Below, piece after piece: positions 28,885 through 37,836 of a stretch of DNA of 64,000 nt. Made by a program: the position numbers and the translations under genes. The notes under the pieces are model-generated. The model made no database searches. It saw nothing but the letters and a program-made list of their open reading frames with translations, and had not been told where the DNA came from. This DNA is from Klebsiella pneumoniae (GTDB lineage: Bacteria; Pseudomonadota; Gammaproteobacteria; Ga0077536), in contig CAMAXW010000013.1 in the NCBI GenBank assembly GCA_945862315.1, forward strand, positions 1-64,000, in the 5' to 3' direction. The number at the start of each line of letters is the position of its first letter. The stretch's first letter is position 1.

Positions 28885-29778
28885 TCAAGTATTTACGGCG
28901 GGTAGGTTCAGCAAGCCTTGGCCCATTTGGATCGGCGATCCGGTCGTTAGCCCGTCGACCAAGGTGAAACCCCGCGGCGCAAACACGATGATCGTCGAGC
29001 CGTGTTGGAACCAACCCATCTCCTGGCCCTTGCTGAAGCGCGCCGCGCAGGGCAATTCGTCGGGCCCGTGGTAGTTCAGCCCCAGCAGGTGGCTCAGCCA
29101 ATTCAAGCGCAGGCTGGCCACCAGAATGGCCGCCACCGGCACCAGTGCGATGGGCGGGCCAACGGGCTGACCCTCATCCAGCAACCGGGTGTGGATGACC
29201 GCGCGTTCGTTTTTGCAGAACAGTTGCGCAACCCGCTTGAGCGCGATGGGGTTGACGTTCCAGGTGTCGCCGGCGTGGTGAGTGACATGCTGGACCTCGC
29301 AATCATGGGGTGCATGAAAGCGGTGGTACATGCTGGCCGTGAGCCGCAGCGTGACGTAGCAGCCGTCGCGGTAGGGCTCGAAAGCCGCTGGGTTGCTGCC
29401 GAACAAATCAGGCAAGGTGTAGGGAAATCCTTTGGCCTGGAACACCTGCAGGCCTTGCACCGGCCCGCAGGCGCCGACGATGGCATCGCAGGGGCTGCAC
29501 AACACGGTTGGGTTGGGGTTGGCCACGCGGGCGCCGGGTTTTAGCTCGCGGATGAAACACTCGTGCAGGCTAGCAAAGTGTTGTTGCTTCGCGTCAGCGA
29601 GATCCAGTTCGGTAAACAGCCGCCAGATGCGAATGGACAACCTGGCCACTACCGGCTGGCGGATCTGGCTGAACCAACCCATAAAGCGGGTCAGCAAAAG
29701 ACGCGGCACGCGGTTGGTGAGCAGGAAGTTTAGGTCCTCTTGTTGCAAGAGTCGGTCGCGAAGTTGGTGGATTTTCAT
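28885..29778 (-). CDS. psd: Phosphatidylserine decarboxylase proenzyme
   Basis: A 297-residue proenzyme with FIRELKPGARV (about residue 75), the histidine-containing MYHRFHAPHDCEV segment (about 150) and the self-cleavage site in GWFQHGSTIIVF (about 255); cleavage at the G-S bond makes the pyruvoyl alpha subunit. The enzyme converts phosphatidylserine to phosphatidylethanolamine at the inner membrane. It is divergent from the aminotransferase gene that starts 53 bases away, and is the only lipid-headgroup enzyme in the window that I can identify with confidence. A phosphatidylserine synthase gene was not seen. Confidence 0.9.
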   Translation of the reverse strand: MKIHQLRDRLLQQEDLNFLLTNRVPRLLLTRFMGWFSQIRQPVVARLSIRIWRLFTELDLADAKQQHFASLHECFIRELKPGARVANPNPTVLCSPCDAIVGACGPVQGLQVFQAKGFPYTLPDLFGSNPAAFEPYRDGCYVTLRLTASMYHRFHAPHDCEVQHVTHHAGDTWNVNPIALKRVAQLFCKNERAVIHTRLLDEGQPVGPPIALVPVAAILVASLRLNWLSHLLGLNYHGPDELPCAARFSKGQEMGWFQHGSTIIVFAPRGFTLVDGLTTGSPIQMGQGLLNLPAVNT

Positions 29779-29831
29779 GAGCCTGTCAAAGCAGAGGGGT
29801 AAAAAGGCAATACCTGATTAGGAGCTGCCCG

Positions 29832-31481
29832 ATGAATGAAACCTTTGTGTTGTCGGCCGTGGTCGCGGCCGTGCTGGCGGTCACGCTGCCGTTGGCCAAG
29901 CGCCGGCTTGAGCTGTCGCTCGCCAAACACCCCTCGTTGACCGGACATTCCCGAATGGCCAAGCGGGTGGCGTCCATGCTGCCGGGCTATTCTTACGATG
30001 CGACGCGATTCTTCAACTCGGACCACGCACCGGTTGCGGTCGTGGCGCGCCGCCGGGCCGGCTTGGCGCGCTTGGCCAGCCTGTACGCCGAGCGCTATGC
30101 CACCTCGCTGGCGCTCACCACACAGGCCGCCGAGGGCTTGTCTGATCTGCAGTTCACCGGTGCCTACCGGGTGCCGTTCCAGTACAGCCCCTATCTGCGC
30201 CAGCAACTCCGGGTGGCTAGCTTTGTACGGGAGACGGCCGGCGTCACCATCACCGACCTCGATGGCAACGTTTTCTACGACCTCACCGGCTCCTATGGCG
30301 TGAATGTGTTTGGGCAGGACTTCTACAAGCAGTGCATCGCCGAAGGCAGCGCCCGCGCCCAGGCGCTCGGTCCCCTGCTGGGTAGCTATCACCCTTGTGT
30401 GGTCGACAACATTGCACGGCTGCGCGAGATTTCCGGCTTGGACGAGGTGTCGTTCCATATGAGCGGCACCGAGGCCGTGATGCAGGCCGTGCGGCTGGCG
30501 CGTTATCACACCAAGCGCACGCACCTGGTGCGCTTCTGCGGCGCCTACCACGGCTGGTGGAGCGACGTGCAACCCGGCCCGGGCAACCCGGACACGCCGC
30601 GCGCGACTTATACGCTGAAGGAGATGGACGGCGACAGCCTGCGCGTGCTGCGCACCCGCCGCGACATTGCCTGCGTGCTGGTCAACCCGTTGCAGGCCTT
30701 GCACCCCAACAAGGGTGCGCCGGGTGACACCTCGTTGGTCGACAGCGCCCGCCGCGCGGCGTTCGACCGCGTTGCCTACACCGCCTGGTTGCACCAACTG
30801 CGCGAGGTCTGCACCGAGCGCGGCATCGTGCTGATTTTCGACGAGGTGTTCCTCGGCTTCCGCCTGGCGCCAGGCGGCGCGCAAGAATACTTCGGTGTGC
30901 GTGCCGACATGGTGACCTACGGCAAGACGCTGGGGGGTGGCCTGCCGGTGGGCGTGGTGTGCGGCCGCAAGTCGCTGATGAAACGCTTCCGCGAAGACCG
31001 ACCGGCCGACATCTGTTTTGCCCGCGGTACGTTCAACGCCCACCCCTACGTGATGGCGGCCATGCAGGTGTTCCTCGAGCAACTCGACACGCCCGCGGTG
31101 CAGGCTATCTACCACGGACTGGACGAGCGCTGGAACGCCCGTGCCGCGCAGTTGAACCGTCAACTGCAGGAGGCGGGCCTGCCGGTGCAGGTGGCGAACC
31201 TCAGTTCGGTGTGGACGGTGTTCTACACCCAACCCTCGCGCTACAACTGGATGCTGCAGTTCTACCTGCGTGCGCAGGGCTTGGCGTTGAGCTGGATCGG
31301 CACCGGACGGCTGATTTTCAGCCTGAATTACCGCGATGCCGACTTCGAGCAGGTGGTCAGCCGCTTCGTGTCGGCGGCGCAGGCAATGCAGGCCGATGGC
31401 TGGTGGTGGCATGACGCCACGCTGACCGACAAGTCGATCAAGCGTGGCATCCTGCGGGAACTCTGGGCCCATCGGCGCTGA
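29832..31481 (+). CDS. Membrane-anchored class III (glutamate-1-semialdehyde-type) aminotransferase
   Basis: A 549-residue protein with an N-terminal hydrophobic segment (residues 5-22, VLSAVVAAVLAVTLPLA), a 90-residue extension and then a class III aminotransferase core: FHMSGTEAVMQAVRLARYH (about residue 215), LIFDEVFLGFR (about 335) and the PLP lysine in VTYGKTLGGGLPVG (about 365). It resembles glutamate-1-semialdehyde aminomutases but is about 120 residues longer and membrane-anchored, so a haem-precursor role is unlikely. The acyl or lipid substrate suggested by the neighbours is only an inference. An AGGAG site precedes the ATG. It is divergent from psd. Confidence 0.85.
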   Translation: MNETFVLSAVVAAVLAVTLPLAKRRLELSLAKHPSLTGHSRMAKRVASMLPGYSYDATRFFNSDHAPVAVVARRRAGLARLASLYAERYATSLALTTQAAEGLSDLQFTGAYRVPFQYSPYLRQQLRVASFVRETAGVTITDLDGNVFYDLTGSYGVNVFGQDFYKQCIAEGSARAQALGPLLGSYHPCVVDNIARLREISGLDEVSFHMSGTEAVMQAVRLARYHTKRTHLVRFCGAYHGWWSDVQPGPGNPDTPRATYTLKEMDGDSLRVLRTRRDIACVLVNPLQALHPNKGAPGDTSLVDSARRAAFDRVAYTAWLHQLREVCTERGIVLIFDEVFLGFRLAPGGAQEYFGVRADMVTYGKTLGGGLPVGVVCGRKSLMKRFREDRPADICFARGTFNAHPYVMAAMQVFLEQLDTPAVQAIYHGLDERWNARAAQLNRQLQEAGLPVQVANLSSVWTVFYTQPSRYNWMLQFYLRAQGLALSWIGTGRLIFSLNYRDADFEQVVSRFVSAAQAMQADGWWWHDATLTDKSIKRGILRELWAHRR

Positions 31482-31534
31482 ATACTGGTGGCGACGAGGG
31501 GCGGGCCGGGCGGGTGGCCTATGCAGCACCCCGG

Positions 31535-31623
31535 CCTTCACCCCTGAGGACTGAGCGGGTGCGGGCCGCAGGCTGTACGTCGGCGACCTTCACCCGTGAT
31601 GGCTGAGCGGGTGCGGGGCCGCA
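31535..31623. repeat. Imperfect duplication of a gene 3' end (two copies of 36-37 bp)
   Basis: Copies at 31535-31570 and 31587-31623 share CCTTCACCC, TGA and CTGAGCGGGTGCGG. The second copy covers the last ten codons of the Mpo1-like gene. The first copy, read on the minus strand, would code for PHPLS followed by a different end and a TGA stop, so it is a decayed duplicate of that gene's end. Confidence 0.7.
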
Positions 31624-32216
31624 TGGTGCATCGGGTCGATGAGCTCACCCCGCAGCAGGTATAGCGGGGCGCGATAATAGAGCCAGATGTCGTGAAACGG
31701 GTCGGTCAAAATTTTGTTGGCCCACACTAGCCCGGTCTGCACGTCGCGTAGGAAAAACAAGTGCACCGTACGGAACACCAATCCGCCCGCGCCCAGCCAC
31801 AGCCAGACCCAACCCACGTTGCGTAAGTAGCCTTCGAAGCCGGTGTGCGCCGTCAGCATGCCCCAGAGGTTGGGCTGCAGGGCCACCACCACCGGGGCTG
31901 CCGCCCACAGTGCCAGCAACACGACTTTGCGCTGCAAGTTGTAACCCACTTTGATGTCTTCCTTGTGCTCGTGGGTGGCCTGGTTGACGTGGTCGTAGCC
32001 CTTGGGCTCGAAGAAGAAATGGCCACTCTGGCGGCTGGTCATCGAGATCAGCCAGGCGATTAGCGCCGCCACCGGTGGGTCGACCAGTAACATTGCGTAG
32101 GCAATCACGAAGCTGGTCGCCGACAGCAGGTGCAGTGCCTGGTTGATCCGACTGTGGTGGTAGTAGCGGTGGTCGTCCCAGCGCTGCTGCTTCAAGGCTA
32201 TCTGAAAGCTAGTCAA
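31590..32216 (-). CDS. DUF962/Mpo1-like integral membrane protein
   Basis: A 208-residue protein with RINQALHLLSATSF (about residue 23), several hydrophobic helices and the conserved SRQSGHFFFEPKGYD (about residue 60) followed by NQATHEHKEDIKVGYN. Such histidine-rich membrane proteins resemble the DUF962/Mpo1 family; yeast Mpo1 is an Fe(II) dioxygenase acting on 2-hydroxy fatty acids from sphingoid bases. The start was placed at a TTG (32216) because the strong ribosome binding site GAGGAGG lies eight bases upstream; an ATG-type start further upstream has no such site. The gene converges on the aminotransferase. The family link is moderately sure, the reaction is not. Confidence 0.6.
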   Translation of the reverse strand: MTSFQIALKQQRWDDHRYYHHSRINQALHLLSATSFVIAYAMLLVDPPVAALIAWLISMTSRQSGHFFFEPKGYDHVNQATHEHKEDIKVGYNLQRKVVLLALWAAAPVVVALQPNLWGMLTAHTGFEGYLRNVGWVWLWLGAGGLVFRTVHLFFLRDVQTGLVWANKILTDPFHDIWLYYRAPLYLLRGELIDPMHHAAPHPLSHHG

Positions 32217-32459
32217 GGTCGTTTCCTCCTCGGTTGGGTAATACGGCACGCGGGACCGGCAGGGCATGACCCCCGGATGGCCGTCGTGTGAGCGGATGGT
32301 GGCGCCCGGGTATGAAGCGCATATGACGGTTTGATGTCGCTTGCGTGGCAATGCGGCGACCTAGGGGGCTGCCAGCGCAAGCGCCGCAGGTTGCGGTTTC
32401 ACCGCGCTGTCACCGGCCTGCCTTGTTCCTGTCACGCGGCGACGGCAGCATGCAAGCCC

Positions 32460-33377
32460 ATGCCAATTGCTGACACTCAGCCCGACCCCGAGGCAGCGGA
32501 CGACGCTGCGAGCCTGCGTTACCGCACGGTGTGGATCTCCGACCTCCACTTGGGGACGCCGGGCTGTCAGGCGGAGGCGCTGCTCGATTTTCTGAAGCGG
32601 GTGGAGTGCGACACGCTCTACCTAGTGGGCGACATCGTTGATGGCTGGCAGTTACGCCGCAGCTGGTACTGGCCGCAGTCGCACAACGATGTGGTGCAAA
32701 AGATTCTGCGCAAAGCGCGCAAGGGCACGCGGGTGGTGTTCGTGCCCGGTAACCACGATGAGTTCGCGCGCAAGTATGTCGAACACAATTTCGGCGGTGT
32801 GGACGTGGTGAGCGAGGCGGTGCATGTGACGGCGGATGGCCGCAAGCTGTGGGTGACTCACGGCGATTTGTTCGACGGGGTGATCCAGAACGCCAAGTGG
32901 TTGGCCTACGCGGGCGATTTCGCCTACGAGTTCACGCTCAAGCTCAACCGCTGGTTCAACCGCGCCCGTGCCCGCCTAGGGCTGCCGTACTGGAGCCTGT
33001 CGAAGTACCTGAAGCTTAGGGTCAAGCGCGCCGTGAGCTATGTCAGCGACTTCGAGGTGGCGGTCGCGCGTGATGCGCGCAAGCGCGGCTTGCAAGGCGT
33101 GGTCTGCGGTCACATTCACCATGCCGAAATGCGCGACATCGACGGTGTGCTGTACTGCAATGATGGCGATTGGGTGGAGAGCCTGACCGCACTGGTCGAG
33201 CATGACGACGGTCGCCTAGAGATTGCCGATTGGTCGACGCAGCGCGCGTTGTTGGTGGCGCCGGGCGAGCGCCACCCGGTGGACCCTCTGGGTGGTCTGC
33301 CCACACCCACGGCCAGCGCCCGATTTCAGCACCCGACGAGGCGCGTTCGCCAGCTGATTCTCAACTTATTCTGTTAA
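32460..33377 (+). CDS. LpxH-like metallophosphoesterase (UDP-2,3-diacylglucosamine hydrolase family)
   Basis: A 305-residue calcineurin-like phosphoesterase with the full motif set: DLHLG (residue 28), GDIVD (about 57), GNHDE (about 97), THGD (about 135) and GHIHH (about 215). It is about 60 residues longer than LpxH of E. coli and belongs to the COG2908 subfamily often found outside lipid A clusters, so the substrate may be another pyrophosphate-linked lipid or nucleotide. The ATG at 32460 was chosen because the frame before it reads as unstructured sequence. It is next to the Mpo1-like gene, aminotransferase and psd, which suggests a shared lipid function. Confidence 0.8.
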   Translation: MPIADTQPDPEAADDAASLRYRTVWISDLHLGTPGCQAEALLDFLKRVECDTLYLVGDIVDGWQLRRSWYWPQSHNDVVQKILRKARKGTRVVFVPGNHDEFARKYVEHNFGGVDVVSEAVHVTADGRKLWVTHGDLFDGVIQNAKWLAYAGDFAYEFTLKLNRWFNRARARLGLPYWSLSKYLKLRVKRAVSYVSDFEVAVARDARKRGLQGVVCGHIHHAEMRDIDGVLYCNDGDWVESLTALVEHDDGRLEIADWSTQRALLVAPGERHPVDPLGGLPTPTASARFQHPTRRVRQLILNLFC

Positions 33378-33495
33378 CGATGTTCGTGTCGCTGTGGCAC
33401 CCTCAAGCAACCGGCCAGCGACCACCGCGAGGTCGTGCTGAGTGCTGTTTGAACTGCAACGGCACGCCAAAGTACGCGGGCCTAGCGGGGCAAAT

Positions 33496-35964
33496 TTAGC
33501 CAAAGGGCTTCCACATTAAAATGAGTTTTGGCATCAGGGTCAGGGCGCCCAGAATGGCGATCGTCATGGCAATGGTGGTGAGAATGCCAAAAATAATACT
33601 CGGTACAAAGTTCGACAAGACGAGGATCGAGAAGCCAAAGCACACCACTAGCGTCGTATAAAAGCCGGCCTTGGCGATGTTGGAATGGCAGTAGTACAAG
33701 GTTTCGATGCCATTTTGGATGCGTTTAAATTCCACCCCATAACGGTAGAGGTAGTGGATACAGTCTTCCACCGCGATGCCGATCGTGAGTGAGGCCACCA
33801 TGATGGTCATCATGTCGAGCGGAATGCCCATCCAGCCCATGAAGCCCAGCACGCCGGTGGCCGCCACGATATTGGGAATCACCCCAATTAAAGCCGCTTT
33901 GAAGGAACGAAACAGGACCCAAAGAATGAGAAGCACACCCAAAATGGACCAGCCCAGAGACTGAATTTGCGAAGCATAAAGGCTCTGCAGCATATTGCTG
34001 TAGAGCACCAGCAGGCCGGTGACTTCAAATTCGGATTGCTTCAGGCCGAGGTCGTGGGTGAGGCCCTCACGGATTCGTGTCAAGAGTTCCGCGCGCCGCA
34101 GATTGGGCTGCGAGTCCAGTATCCGCACCGACAGTAACGCTTCGTCGTGCTCGATCGAAATATACGGTGAGAGCATTTCCTGCTTGAGGTTTTCGGGCAG
34201 GCGTTTATAGATGACGTTTAATTCGAAGGGGTCGAATTCGCGACCATGATTGAGGTCTTCGGCCACCCGCACCATCGAGGCGAGCGAGGTGACCTTACCG
34301 ATGCCGGGGATGGTTTCCAGAAAATCGTGAACCTGTTTGATGCGCGCGATTTTCTCTGGCGTGAACCAATAGTCAGATTTTTGGCTGGACGAATCTTCGA
34401 ACATCGAGGCTAACTCGGGGTCCTCTGCGGTGACCGCTGCGGGCTGGTCCGGCGGGGCAAATTTGAGCACCACGGTGAGTGGGGTGGTGCCACCCAAGGT
34501 TTCGTCAACCTGCTTGAGCCCTTGGTAAATCTCGGTGCTTTCTTTGAAATAATTAATGAAGCTGTTTTCCACTTCCAGCTTGGCGATACCCCACACCCCC
34601 AACACGGTAATCAGCACGGTGGCGCCCAGCACAAACGTGCCGTGGCGGTCGGTGAAGCGCGCCAAGACTAGCGTAAAGCCGGCATTGCCTTCTTCTTGTA
34701 CCTTGAGAGGACGCTTTTTCATGAGCGTCATCAGGCAAGGAATGAGCGTGAATAAGGCCACGAAAACCACCACCAGACTCAGGCTCATCATCTTTCCAAA
34801 ATCCATGATGGGCCTGATGTCACTGGTCATTAACGAGGCAAAGCCCACGATCGAGGTGAGGCTGGTGTAGAAGCAGGGCGGGGCCATGTCATGCGCCATG
34901 CCGTGGACCAGTTCAGCCTGGGTGAAGTCAGGATGCTCACGGTAGAGTTCCATGTAGTGCACGATGAGATGGATGCTGACTGAAATAGTCAGAATGAGGG
35001 TGAGTGCAATGAAGTTGGAAGAAATGACGGTCAATTCCCAGCCCACCAGCCCCAACAGCCCTAAAATGGCCACCGTGCAATACACGCAAGTCACGAGCGG
35101 AATCATGACCCAGCGCACTTCCCGAAATAGATAGCCGAGCATTACCACGGCGAGCGCTAGCGCGCCGCAGCCAAACACGGAGATGTCGCTGCGCACGTAG
35201 CTGATGAGGTCGTTGGTAATCATCGATAGCCCACCTAGGTGGAGGTGGGCGGTATCGGGATATTTTTTGAGCACCTCGCGCAGGCGCACGATGGCAGCAC
35301 GGTTGTCCGCTTCTAGCGCCCGCTTGCCGGCCGCGTAAACCGGCTCGATGGTGGCGAGTCGGGCGGCATCCGTGGGGGACAGCCCCGAGGTGGCGCGCAG
35401 GTACACCAAATCGCCGCGTTCGGTTTGCAGCGCGTCGAACGCCTTGTGGTCTTTCAACATCACGCGGATGGCGGTGGTTTTGCCATCCTCGCTGATGACC
35501 GTCTTGCGATACAGCGGGCTGGTCAGGAGTTCATGGCGGGCTTTCGCGAGATCCACGCCCGGCGACTCCAGCGTCCGATATTTCACCACCGCTTCGGAGA
35601 GTCGCAGGTCGGTATTTTTGACCAGCGGCACATCCAGAATGGTCATCACTGAAGCCACTTCAGGCAGCGCTTTTAAATCGGCACGCAGCGCGGCAATGAG
35701 CTGCTGCGAGGCGGGTTCAAACAGCGATTCGGGCGGGGTTACCGTAATGAACAGAAAATCGCTGGTGGCGTAATGCTTGGTGAGATCGCGATAACGCTGC
35801 AGGTCTTGGTCGTTATCGAGCAGCAGGGAATCCGCCGAGGCATCGATGCGGAAATTGGGGATTCCCAACGACGCCCCCGCGAGGGCTAACAACAAGATGG
35901 CGAGTGCCAGGCGTGGATAACCCAGCACATAACGGTCGTAGCAGGCGGCAAGAAATTTCAGCAT
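33496..35964 (-). CDS. MMPL/RND-superfamily exporter
   Basis: An 822-residue protein with about twelve membrane helices in two sets: first a helix at residues 18-35, a large periplasmic domain, then helices from about residue 240 to 420, and the same again in the second half (FVLGATVLITVLGVWG near 450, and helices from about 640 to 815). This matches the RND exporters of COG1033/MMPL, which move lipids or hydrophobic compounds with proton motive force. Conserved phrases include IALTLILTISVSIHL and MTIMVASLTIGIAVEDCIHYLYR. It stands alone on the minus strand, with no membrane-fusion or outer-membrane partner beside it, as is usual for this family. Confidence 0.87.
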   Translation of the reverse strand: MLKFLAACYDRYVLGYPRLALAILLLALAGASLGIPNFRIDASADSLLLDNDQDLQRYRDLTKHYATSDFLFITVTPPESLFEPASQQLIAALRADLKALPEVASVMTILDVPLVKNTDLRLSEAVVKYRTLESPGVDLAKARHELLTSPLYRKTVISEDGKTTAIRVMLKDHKAFDALQTERGDLVYLRATSGLSPTDAARLATIEPVYAAGKRALEADNRAAIVRLREVLKKYPDTAHLHLGGLSMITNDLISYVRSDISVFGCGALALAVVMLGYLFREVRWVMIPLVTCVYCTVAILGLLGLVGWELTVISSNFIALTLILTISVSIHLIVHYMELYREHPDFTQAELVHGMAHDMAPPCFYTSLTSIVGFASLMTSDIRPIMDFGKMMSLSLVVVFVALFTLIPCLMTLMKKRPLKVQEEGNAGFTLVLARFTDRHGTFVLGATVLITVLGVWGIAKLEVENSFINYFKESTEIYQGLKQVDETLGGTTPLTVVLKFAPPDQPAAVTAEDPELASMFEDSSSQKSDYWFTPEKIARIKQVHDFLETIPGIGKVTSLASMVRVAEDLNHGREFDPFELNVIYKRLPENLKQEMLSPYISIEHDEALLSVRILDSQPNLRRAELLTRIREGLTHDLGLKQSEFEVTGLLVLYSNMLQSLYASQIQSLGWSILGVLLILWVLFRSFKAALIGVIPNIVAATGVLGFMGWMGIPLDMMTIMVASLTIGIAVEDCIHYLYRYGVEFKRIQNGIETLYYCHSNIAKAGFYTTLVVCFGFSILVLSNFVPSIIFGILTTIAMTIAILGALTLMPKLILMWKPFG

Positions 35965-36076
35965 GGGCGCGGCGAGCTTCCTATTGAATCAGGGGCGGCA
36001 TTGTCAGGGGCGGCATTGTAAGGGGCGTGAGTGCTTAAGCCGAGCGGGCGGCACAGCCCCCCGCTCAGGGCTGTCC

Positions 36077-36937
36077 TCAGGCGGTCGCGCGCAGTGCCGT
36101 GATGCGATCGCCCAGCGGTGGGTGGGTGGCGAACAAATGCCCCAAGCCCCCAAGCATATTCCCGCTGATGCCAAACGCGGCTATTTCCCGCGGCAGCTGC
36201 GCGGTTTGACCCAACTGCAGTCGCTCTAGGGCGGCAATCATTTTGCCCCGCCCGGCCAGCGTGGCGCCGCCCGCATCGGCGCGAAATTCGCGCTGCCGAC
36301 TAAACCAGCAGACCACCACGGACGCCAAAACACCCAACACCGACTGGGCTAGCATATAGCCCACATAGTAGCCCATGCCGCGTCCGCCACCCTCACGATT
36401 GCCGCGGTCGAGTGCGCTAGCGATGAGATTGGCGAACACCATCACGAAGGTGTTAACCACGCCCTGAATCAGCGCCATGGTGATCATGTCGCCATTGGCA
36501 ACGTGGGAGACTTCGTGACCCAGCACCGCTTCTGCTTCGTCTTGGCTCATCTGTTGGAGGAGTCCGGTACTCACCGCGACGAGCGCCTGATTGCGATTGG
36601 AGCCTGTGGCGAAGGCGTTGGGCGTGGGGGACTCGAACACCGCCACCTCGGGCATACCGATCCCCGCTTGCTCGCTCTGGCGGCGCACGGTTTCAAGGAG
36701 CCAGCGTTCCGTGGCCGAACGGGGTTCGGTGATGATCTGCGCGCCGACCGAGCGCACCGCCAGCGACTTCGACATCAACAAGGAAATGAACGACCCGCCC
36801 ATGCCGATGGCGGCGGTCATAAATAAATACGGTGCTAGGCTCATGCCTTGCTGATTGACGCCCAGTAGGTTGAGTACCAAGGAGAGCACGGCGACCACCC
36901 CAAGGTTGGTCGCCAGGAAAAGCACTAGCCTATTCAT
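36077..36937 (-). CDS. htpX: HtpX, membrane zinc metalloprotease
   Basis: A 286-residue protein with two N-terminal membrane helices (residues 5-25 and 35-55), the zinc motif HEVSH (about residue 138) with a downstream glutamate in REFRADAGG (about 218), and further hydrophobic segments near residues 155 and 195. HtpX degrades damaged membrane proteins in the inner membrane together with FtsH. Length matches the E. coli protein (about 293). A ribosome binding site AGAGG precedes the ATG at 36937. It is probably induced by envelope stress, but no Cpx-type site was recognised in its upstream region. Confidence 0.93.
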   Translation of the reverse strand: MNRLVLFLATNLGVVAVLSLVLNLLGVNQQGMSLAPYLFMTAAIGMGGSFISLLMSKSLAVRSVGAQIITEPRSATERWLLETVRRQSEQAGIGMPEVAVFESPTPNAFATGSNRNQALVAVSTGLLQQMSQDEAEAVLGHEVSHVANGDMITMALIQGVVNTFVMVFANLIASALDRGNREGGGRGMGYYVGYMLAQSVLGVLASVVVCWFSRQREFRADAGGATLAGRGKMIAALERLQLGQTAQLPREIAAFGISGNMLGGLGHLFATHPPLGDRITALRATA

Positions 36938-37044
36938 ATTAAAAACCTCTGCTTAAAAAACGCTGCACGGTGCTTGCATTGTAATCGGCGCAAGCCCGAT
37001 GTCATGATATGGAGTCGGCCGTTGTGGCCCTAATCGGCATTGTT

Positions 37045-37836
37045 ATGGACCCTCATTCGGAGCAAGAGTTTCGGCTATTTTTGCCGGAGTTGGCGGCCTT
37101 AGCAGGGCGGGTTGTGTTGCCGTGGTTTCGTCAACCGCTGAGTGTGATCAACAAGGGTGGGCAGCACTTTGATCCGGTCACGCTGGCGGATCGCGAAGCC
37201 GAGCAAGCCCTGCGCGCGGCCATTCTGGCACGCTATCCCGACCACAGCATTCTGGGCGAGGAATTTGGCGAACACCTGGGTAGTAGCGCTTATCGCTGGG
37301 TAATCGACCCTATCGATGGCACCCGGGCTTTTATCAGTGGCGCGCCGACGTGGGGCACGCTGGTGGGGTTGTGTGAGGACAATCAGCCGGTGCTCGGGAT
37401 GATGAGCCAGCCCTTTGTGGGCGAGATTTTTCTCGGCGGCGGGGCCAGTTCATCACTATTGCGAGGTGGCCACACCGTCGATTTGCGCACCCGGGCGACC
37501 GCCAACTTGGCTGAGGCCTCGTTGTTCGCCACCACTCCAGAAATGTTCAGTGCCGCCGAATGGGCCGCCTTCCAGCGCGTGTCGGCGGCCGTCCGGCTGA
37601 CCCGTTTTGGGATTGACTGCTACGCCTATTGTTTGTTGGCGGCCGGCCATATCGATTTGGTTATCGAAGCCGGCTTGGGGTTCTACGACATCGCGCCACT
37701 CATTCCCATTATTGAGGCCGCAGGAGGACTGGTCAGCGATTGGCGCGGGGCACCGGTGCGCGCTGGCGGGCGGGTCATTGCGGCGGCCAATGCCAGTCTC
37801 CATGCCAGCGCTTTAGCGCTGCTAGCTGACGCCTGA
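37045..37836 (+). CDS. Inositol-monophosphatase-family phosphatase, HisN-like histidinol-phosphatase
   Basis: A protein of 263 residues with the IMPase metal-binding motifs GEEFGE (about residue 72) and DPIDGTRAFISG (about 92) and a C-terminal FYDIAPLIPIIEAAGG (about 215). It hydrolyses a phosphate monoester in a magnesium-dependent way. The sequence resembles the histidinol-phosphatases of the IMPase type, but inositol or nucleotide phosphates remain possible. The ATG at 37045 is preferred to an upstream ATG at 37009, for which no ribosome binding site is seen; both are possible. Its stop overlaps the next ATG as TGATG, so translation is coupled. Confidence 0.8.
   Translation: MDPHSEQEFRLFLPELAALAGRVVLPWFRQPLSVINKGGQHFDPVTLADREAEQALRAAILARYPDHSILGEEFGEHLGSSAYRWVIDPIDGTRAFISGAPTWGTLVGLCEDNQPVLGMMSQPFVGEIFLGGGASSSLLRGGHTVDLRTRATANLAEASLFATTPEMFSAAEWAAFQRVSAAVRLTRFGIDCYAYCLLAAGHIDLVIEAGLGFYDIAPLIPIIEAAGGLVSDWRGAPVRAGGRVIAAANASLHASALALLADA

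Noticed and set aside
29775-31541. 588-codon open frame on the minus strand across the aminotransferase
   Set aside because: It lies wholly opposite a well-supported aminotransferase with PLP motifs. High GC makes such antisense frames common. The translation is rich in R, H and G and has no recognisable domain.
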